A stretch of DNA of 64,000 bases from Aquitalea denitrificans. GTDB taxonomy: Bacteria; Pseudomonadota; Gammaproteobacteria; Burkholderiales; Chromobacteriaceae. Below are positions 59,472 to 64,000 of this stretch, piece by piece. The stretch covers positions 124,001-188,000 of the forward strand of contig NZ_CP047241.1 in assembly GCF_009856625.1 (NCBI RefSeq). Direction: 5' to 3'. The notes below the pieces were generated by a model. It saw only the letters and a list, made by a program, of their open reading frames with translations. It did not search any database and had not been told where the DNA came from. The position numbers and the translations under genes are program-made. Within the stretch, counting starts at the first letter, position 1. Every line of letters starts with the position of its first letter.

Positions 59472-60833
59472 TCAACTCAATGCAATGCGCAAGGTCAGCC
59501 GGGCACCGCCCAGCGGGCTGCTACCGGCAAAGGCGCTGCCACCGTGGTGTTCGGCAATCAGCCGTACATAGGACAAGCCCAGGCCATAACCGCCGGTGGA
59601 GCGGTCACGGCTGCGGTCCAGCCGCCGGAAGGGTTCGAAGATGCGTTCGCGGTCCGCTTCCGGAATGCCATGCCCATCATCATCCACCTGGATTTCCAGC
59701 ATGGTGCCCTGGCGTTCCACGATCAGATGCACCTGATGCTGCGCATATTTGAAGGCGTTGAGCAGCAGGTTGCGGCTGGCCACGTAGATGAGCTTGCGGT
59801 CGAAGGTGGCTTGGCCGCGGGCGCAGTCCATGGTGAGGCTGATGCCGGGGGGCTTAAGCGGGTTGACCAGATCCAGCAGGTCGTCAAACCAGTCGTACAG
59901 ATCTACCTGCTCGCGCTGCAGGATGGACTCACCGCGGTTGAGCTTGGCGTATTCCATGCTGGCAGTGATCAGTTCTTCCAGCTCCTGCATGTCGCGTTCC
60001 ATGCCGTCACTGTAGCGACGGCGTTCGTCTTCGTTGTCTTCTTCTTCCAGCATGGTCAGGCCAAAGCGCAGCCGGGCAATCGGGGTGCGGATTTCATGTG
60101 CCACCGCGTGGCTCATGGCCTGGTGCATTTCCAGCAAACGTTCCAGTCGGGCGGCCATGCTGTTGAGCGCGGTGGATAGCGGGGCAAACAGGCGGCTGTG
60201 GGCTTGCGGGGTGCGCACATGGAAGTCGCCGTTGGCAAACAGCTCGGCGGCATCGCGTACCGACACCAGGTCACGCCACATCGGTCGCAGGTAGAAGTAC
60301 ATCAGCAGGCCCAGCGTGCCGCCGGTGAATACGATCCACAGCAGCAGTACCTCGATGTCTTCGGTAATCCAGCCACTGTCGTTGCTGTTGGGGGTGGCGT
60401 CCAGCGGGCCGAGCAACAGCATGCGCTTTTCATCCGGCAGCGGGATGTAGAGCAGGTTGTTATCGAAATCCAGATAGGTTTTGCCGCTGGTAAAGTTCTG
60501 CTGGCTTTCCGGGTCCAGATCAGCGGGCAGGCTGGATATCAGTTTTACCGGATAGCTGAAGTGACGGACGAGTTGTGGCAAGGCGTGTTCGCGGGCGGCC
60601 ACCGGCACGCGTTGCAGCTCCTGCACCAGCAAGGAGGCGGGGCCGTCCAGCATGCGCCGGGCGTTTTCGCTGTCGCTGTTCTGGTACAGCTTGCCCAGCA
60701 TGAAGGCGAAACCGATGATGATGGCCAGCTCTGCTGCCATGGCAATGATGAAATAGCGGGCAAACAATGTGGCCAGCGATGCCTTGCCGGCACGTGGTTT
60801 GCGGTCTGGCCGCAATGAGGCGAGTTTCATCAT
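59472..60833 (-). CDS. Sensor histidine kinase, RstB-like
   Basis: A 453-residue kinase: helix 1 (about 27-47), periplasmic domain of about 115 residues, helix 2 (about 163-183), HAMP, HisKA with the phospho-His in AVAHEIRTPIARL, and HATPase (NLLLNAFKYA, DDGHGIP, GYGLGLSYVR). It begins overlapping the response-regulator stop by ATGA, so the pair is coupled. The sequence resembles RstB/PhoQ-type OmpR-partner kinases; the signal is not known. Location opposite cstA hints at carbon-status control, which is inference. Confidence 0.92.
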   Translation of the reverse strand: MMKLASLRPDRKPRAGKASLATLFARYFIIAMAAELAIIIGFAFMLGKLYQNSDSENARRMLDGPASLLVQELQRVPVAAREHALPQLVRHFSYPVKLISSLPADLDPESQQNFTSGKTYLDFDNNLLYIPLPDEKRMLLLGPLDATPNSNDSGWITEDIEVLLLWIVFTGGTLGLLMYFYLRPMWRDLVSVRDAAELFANGDFHVRTPQAHSRLFAPLSTALNSMAARLERLLEMHQAMSHAVAHEIRTPIARLRFGLTMLEEEDNEDERRRYSDGMERDMQELEELITASMEYAKLNRGESILQREQVDLYDWFDDLLDLVNPLKPPGISLTMDCARGQATFDRKLIYVASRNLLLNAFKYAQHQVHLIVERQGTMLEIQVDDDGHGIPEADRERIFEPFRRLDRSRDRSTGGYGLGLSYVRLIAEHHGGSAFAGSSPLGGARLTLRIALS

Positions 60834-61537
60834 TCCCAGTCGCTACGCGAGAACAGATAGCCCTTGCCGCGCACGGTCTTGATGCGGGTGGGCGAATCAG
60901 GGCTGTCGCCCAGTTTTTTGCGCAGGCGGGAGATGCGGGCGTCGATGGAACGGTCCAGCCCGTCAAAGCCGATGCCGCGCAGCTCGTTCATGATGTCGTC
61001 ACGCGACAGTACTTGGCCGGCATGGCTGGCCAGCAGCCACAGCAGGTCGAACTCGGCGGTGGTGAGTTCCATTTCCTCGCCGGCCAGATAGGCGGCGCGG
61101 GTACCCTGGCTGATGGTGAACTGGCCGAATGCCAGTTCGTCGTTGTCTTCGTTGTCACCGCTGCCCTCATCTGCAGCACCGCGGCGCAGCAGGGCGCGCA
61201 CCCGGGCCAGCAGCCGGCGCGGTTCTACTGGTTTGGCCAGATAGTCGTCGGCTCCCAGTTCCAGCCCCAGGATCTCATCCACGTCTTCATCCCGCGCCGT
61301 CATGATCAGGATGCGGCCATGGTAGCGCAGCCGCACTTCGCGGCAGACGTCAAAACCTTCCTTGCCGGGAAGCATGACGTCGAGGATGACCAGGTCGGGG
61401 CGGGTGTCCAGAATGACATCGGCGGCGGTGTCGCCACGGCCATGCTGGCTGACCTGATAACCATGCTTGGTGAGGTAGGCGGCAATCAGCTGGGAGAGAT
61501 GGATGTCATCTTCGATGATGAGAATGTGGGGTGCCAT
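60830..61537 (-). CDS. OmpR-family response regulator, RstA-like
   Basis: A 235-residue regulator: receiver domain (ILIIEDDIHLS, phospho-Asp in LVILDVMLPG, Lys in LAKPVEPRRLL), an acidic linker (DEGSGDNEDNDE) and a winged-helix DNA-binding domain (ELTTAEFDLLWLLASHAGQVLSRDD, RSIDARISRLRKKLGD, VRGKGYLF). The ATG at 61537 is the family start; an open extension to 61642 is not. The acidic linker is longer than usual. First gene of the pair with the kinase. Confidence 0.93.
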   Translation of the reverse strand: MAPHILIIEDDIHLSQLIAAYLTKHGYQVSQHGRGDTAADVILDTRPDLVILDVMLPGKEGFDVCREVRLRYHGRILIMTARDEDVDEILGLELGADDYLAKPVEPRRLLARVRALLRRGAADEGSGDNEDNDELAFGQFTISQGTRAAYLAGEEMELTTAEFDLLWLLASHAGQVLSRDDIMNELRGIGFDGLDRSIDARISRLRKKLGDSPDSPTRIKTVRGKGYLFSRSDWE

Positions 61538-61567
61538 GCGGTGTCTGCCGGAAACAATGGGAGAAAT

Positions 61568-61640
61568 AGTATCACCATACTGGCAGATGGCTTGTAATTC
61601 CGAATCCATACGAACAGAATGAAACGCGTGTTTTCCATAC
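61568..61640 (+). promoter_or_regulatory. CCATAC repeats between rstA-like and cstA genes
   Basis: CCATAC occurs at 61575, 61606 and 61635, about three helical turns apart, and the first lies in an AGTAT-4 nt-ATACT inverted repeat (61568-61581). Same-face repeats suit binding by the OmpR-type regulator encoded next door. Confidence 0.35.
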
Positions 61641-61697
61641 ACATTCAGGCCGGTCCCGATGTCGGCCCATGATTAATTCAAGGACAGAGAAAATCAC

Positions 61698-63764
61698 ATG
61701 CAACGCTTAAAGGAATGGGCAATCTGGATTGCCGTCGCCCTGGCGGGCGCCATCGCCTTTGCCGTGGTGGCATTGAATCGAGGTGAGCCGGTCAATGCGG
61801 TCTGGCTGGTGGTGGCTGCCGTGTCGGTGTACTCCATCGCTTATCGTTTCTACAGCCGTTTCATTGCCGATAAGGTGCTGGAACTGGACCCGCGCCGTTT
61901 GACACCGGCAGAAAAGCATAATGACGGGCTGGACTACGTACCCACCAACAAGTGGGTGGTATTTGGCCACCATTTTGCCGCCATTGCCGGTGCCGGCCCG
62001 CTGGTAGGCCCGGTGCTGGCCGCGCAGATGGGTTATCTGCCGGGGACTTTGTGGATTCTCATCGGCGTGATGCTGGCCGGCGCGGTACAGGATTTCCTGG
62101 TGCTGTTCCTGTCCATGCGCCGCGATGGCAAGTCGCTGGGTGAAATCATCCGCCTGGAGCTGGGCCCCATTCCCGGCGTGATTGCCTCCATCGGCATCCT
62201 GATGATCATGATCATCCTGCTGGCGGTACTGGCGCTGGTGGTGGTCAAGGCGCTGGCCGGCAGCCCGTGGGGCACCTTCACCATTGCCTGCACCATTCCG
62301 ATTGCCCTGTTCATGGGGGTGTATACCCGCTTTATCCGTCCGGGCAAGATTGGTGAAATCTCGGTCATCGGCTTTATCCTGCTGATGCTGGCCATTGTCT
62401 ACGGTGGCGATGTGGCGCACAGCCCGACGCTGGCACCGCTGTTCACCTTCCAGGGCACCACACTGGCGTGGATCCTGATTGGCTACGGCTTCATCGCATC
62501 GGTACTGCCGGTATGGTTGCTGCTGGCCCCGCGTGACTACCTGTCCACCTTCCTCAAGATCGGCACCATCGTCGGTCTGGCCATCGGCATCCTGGTGGTG
62601 GCACCAAACCTGCACATGCCGGCGCTGACCAAGTTCATTGATGGCAGCGGTCCGGTATTTGCCGGCAATCTGTTCCCCTTCCTGTTCATCACCATTGCCT
62701 GCGGTTCGGTATCCGGTTTCCACGCACTGGTGGCCTCCGGTACCACGCCCAAGCTGATCGAGAACGAAACCCACGCCCGTGCCATCGGCTACGGTGCCAT
62801 GCTGATGGAAAGCTTTGTCGCCATCATGGCGCTGATTGCCGCCTGCGTGCTGGATCCGGGCGTGTACTTTGCCATGAACAGCCCGGCTGCCGTCATCGGC
62901 AAGACTGCGGTAGACGCGGCGCAGGTGATTTCCAGCTGGGGTTTTGTCATCACCCCGGATGTGCTGACGCAAATGGCCAAGGATGTGGGTGAAACCACCA
63001 TCCTGTCGCGGGCTGGTGGTGCACCGACGCTGGCAGTGGGCATGGCGCACATCCTGTCCGGCGTGATCGGCGGCAAAACCATGATGGCCTTCTGGTATCA
63101 CTTTGCCATCCTGTTTGAAGCGCTGTTCATTCTCACCACCATCGACGCCGGCACCCGCGTGCTGCGCTTCATGATTCAGGACTTGCTGGGCATCTTCATC
63201 AAACCCATGGCCAATACCGAATCCTGGGCAGCCAACCTGGTGGCCACCGGCCTGGCCGTGGCCGGCTGGGGCTACTTCCTGTACCAGGGCGTGGTGGATC
63301 CGCTGGGTGGCATCAACACCCTGTGGCCACTGTTCGGCATCGCCAACCAGATGCTGGCCGGCATTGCGCTGATCCTGGCCACCGTGGTGCTGATCAAGAT
63401 GCAGAAGCTGCGTTATGTCTGGGTGACCGCTGTTCCCACCATCTGGTTGCTGATCGTCACCCTGGTGGCTGGCTGGCAGAAGCTGTTCCATGCCAGTCCC
63501 AAGATCAGCTTCCTGGCGCATGCCGACAAGTTCTCCGCAGCTGCCGCCAAGGGCGAGTCGCTGGCTCCGGCAAAAAACCTGGCACAGATGCACCAGATCA
63601 TCTTCAATGATTATGTGGATGCCACGCTGACTGCCATGTTCATTGCCGTGGTGGTGGCCATGCTGGTGTTCTCCGTCAATGTCATCCGCAAGGCGCTGGC
63701 CGTGAAGTGGGTTACCACCAGGGAAGTACCGGCTGCCTATCGTGAAGGAGAAGCCAATGTCTGA
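61698..63764 (+). CDS. cstA: Carbon starvation protein / pyruvate transporter CstA
   Basis: A 688-residue membrane protein with about 16-18 helices. Opening helices, YVPTNKWVVFGHHFAAIAGAGPLVGPVLAAQMGY (residues about 76-109; the conserved HHFAAIAGAGPL core), CGSVSGFHALVASGTTPK, GGAPTLAVGMAHIL and DAGTRVLRFM are CstA/BtsT hallmarks. The family imports pyruvate and peptides on carbon limitation. Overlaps the next gene by 8 bp. Diverges from an RstAB-like system that may regulate it. Confidence 0.96.
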   Translation: MQRLKEWAIWIAVALAGAIAFAVVALNRGEPVNAVWLVVAAVSVYSIAYRFYSRFIADKVLELDPRRLTPAEKHNDGLDYVPTNKWVVFGHHFAAIAGAGPLVGPVLAAQMGYLPGTLWILIGVMLAGAVQDFLVLFLSMRRDGKSLGEIIRLELGPIPGVIASIGILMIMIILLAVLALVVVKALAGSPWGTFTIACTIPIALFMGVYTRFIRPGKIGEISVIGFILLMLAIVYGGDVAHSPTLAPLFTFQGTTLAWILIGYGFIASVLPVWLLLAPRDYLSTFLKIGTIVGLAIGILVVAPNLHMPALTKFIDGSGPVFAGNLFPFLFITIACGSVSGFHALVASGTTPKLIENETHARAIGYGAMLMESFVAIMALIAACVLDPGVYFAMNSPAAVIGKTAVDAAQVISSWGFVITPDVLTQMAKDVGETTILSRAGGAPTLAVGMAHILSGVIGGKTMMAFWYHFAILFEALFILTTIDAGTRVLRFMIQDLLGIFIKPMANTESWAANLVATGLAVAGWGYFLYQGVVDPLGGINTLWPLFGIANQMLAGIALILATVVLIKMQKLRYVWVTAVPTIWLLIVTLVAGWQKLFHASPKISFLAHADKFSAAAAKGESLAPAKNLAQMHQIIFNDYVDATLTAMFIAVVVAMLVFSVNVIRKALAVKWVTTREVPAAYREGEANV

Positions 63765-63945
63765 GTTGCTGCGGCAATTGACTGAAGCGGCACGGCTGAT
63801 GGTGGGGGTGAAAGACTACGACAAGTATGTCGCCAGTCGCCGCCGTTGCAGCCCTAACGCGCCGGTGATGAGCCGCGAGGCCTTTTTCGCCCATTGCCAG
63901 TCCGAACGTTACGGTGGCAAGTCGATGAAAAAGTGCCCGTGCTGA
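63757..63945 (+). CDS. ybdD: YbdD/YjiX family small protein
   Basis: A 62-residue protein of the DUF466 family (LTEAARLMVGVKDYDKYVASR, PVMSREAFFAHCQSERYGG, ending KKCPC), which almost always follows cstA or btsT and is needed for pyruvate uptake. The ATG at 63757 follows AAGGAGA and overlaps the cstA stop by 8 bp. Complete. Confidence 0.95.
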   Translation: MSELLRQLTEAARLMVGVKDYDKYVASRRRCSPNAPVMSREAFFAHCQSERYGGKSMKKCPC

Positions 63946-63962
63946 TTTCCAGTCTGCCATAG

Positions 63963-63994
63963 AAAAACCGCCCGACTCCGGGCGGTTTTCTTTT
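63963..63994 (+). terminator. Rho-independent terminator of cstA-ybdD
   Basis: An 11-bp stem (AAAACCGCCCG/CGGGCGGTTTT, loop ACTC) followed by CTTTT. Confidence 0.9.
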
Positions 63995-64000
63995 GCCTGC

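Overview
The window looks like about 64 kb of a high-GC betaproteobacterial chromosome, most likely Neisseriales/Chromobacteriaceae (Chromobacterium, Aquitalea or Vogesella-like). This is inferred from gene order: mnmG-rsmG-parA-parB next to the full atpIBEFHAGDC operon, glmU-(DeoR regulator)-glmS, and rsmI / periplasmic-binding lipoprotein / yraN / diaA / dolP. The mnmG-rsmG-parAB-atp block usually lies near the replication origin.

Left part (1-10.8 kb): a partial LapG-type periplasmic protease diverges from a TolC/LapE-type outer-membrane channel, suggesting a c-di-GMP-controlled surface adhesin system just outside the window. Then come a chemoreceptor, a large CHASE-PAS-PAS-GGDEF-EAL protein followed by tatD, and a TonB-dependent copper receptor with the CxxxM and HxM motifs of the OprC/NosA family.

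Accessory region (10.8-19.9 kb): AT-rich DNA between the copper receptor and tRNA-Leu(CAA), apparently two P4-like elements side by side. The right one (about 14.09-19.86 kb) has a P4-type integrase, AlpA regulator, XRE regulator, a possible YfjJ/Gp2-like replication gene and several unknown genes. Repeated ATGCCCCC motifs sit just inside both ends, and a degenerate copy of the tRNA 3' end lies at its left boundary. The left one (about 10.8-14.1 kb) is a remnant: an Ash-like immunity region, a C-terminal scrap of a satellite primase, and an apparently intact two-gene cargo (an endonuclease/exonuclease/phosphatase-family enzyme plus an unknown partner). A near-perfect 22-bp direct repeat flanks it.

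Core block (20-43.4 kb): rsmI diverging from the lipoprotein-yraN-diaA-dolP cluster, an EAL protein, a Tim44-domain protein, trmO, an OlsB-like acyltransferase, mnmG-rsmG-parAB, the ATP synthase operon with a clear sigma-70 promoter, and glmU-glmR-glmS.

Right part (43.4-64 kb): small metabolic and regulatory units: isochorismatase-family hydrolase; XRE-cupin regulator with an acetyltransferase and a small transporter; an MHS transporter diverging from a DctSR-like two-component system; dienelactone hydrolase; dCache-PAS-GGDEF-EAL protein; LysR/azoR pair; GGDEF protein; hemF preceded by a possible small RNA or leader; an alpha/beta hydrolase with a Cys nucleophile; an RstAB-like two-component system diverging from cstA-ybdD. 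Four c-di-GMP enzymes plus LapG point to heavily c-di-GMP-regulated surface behaviour. No rRNA, CRISPR array or intact insertion sequence was seen.
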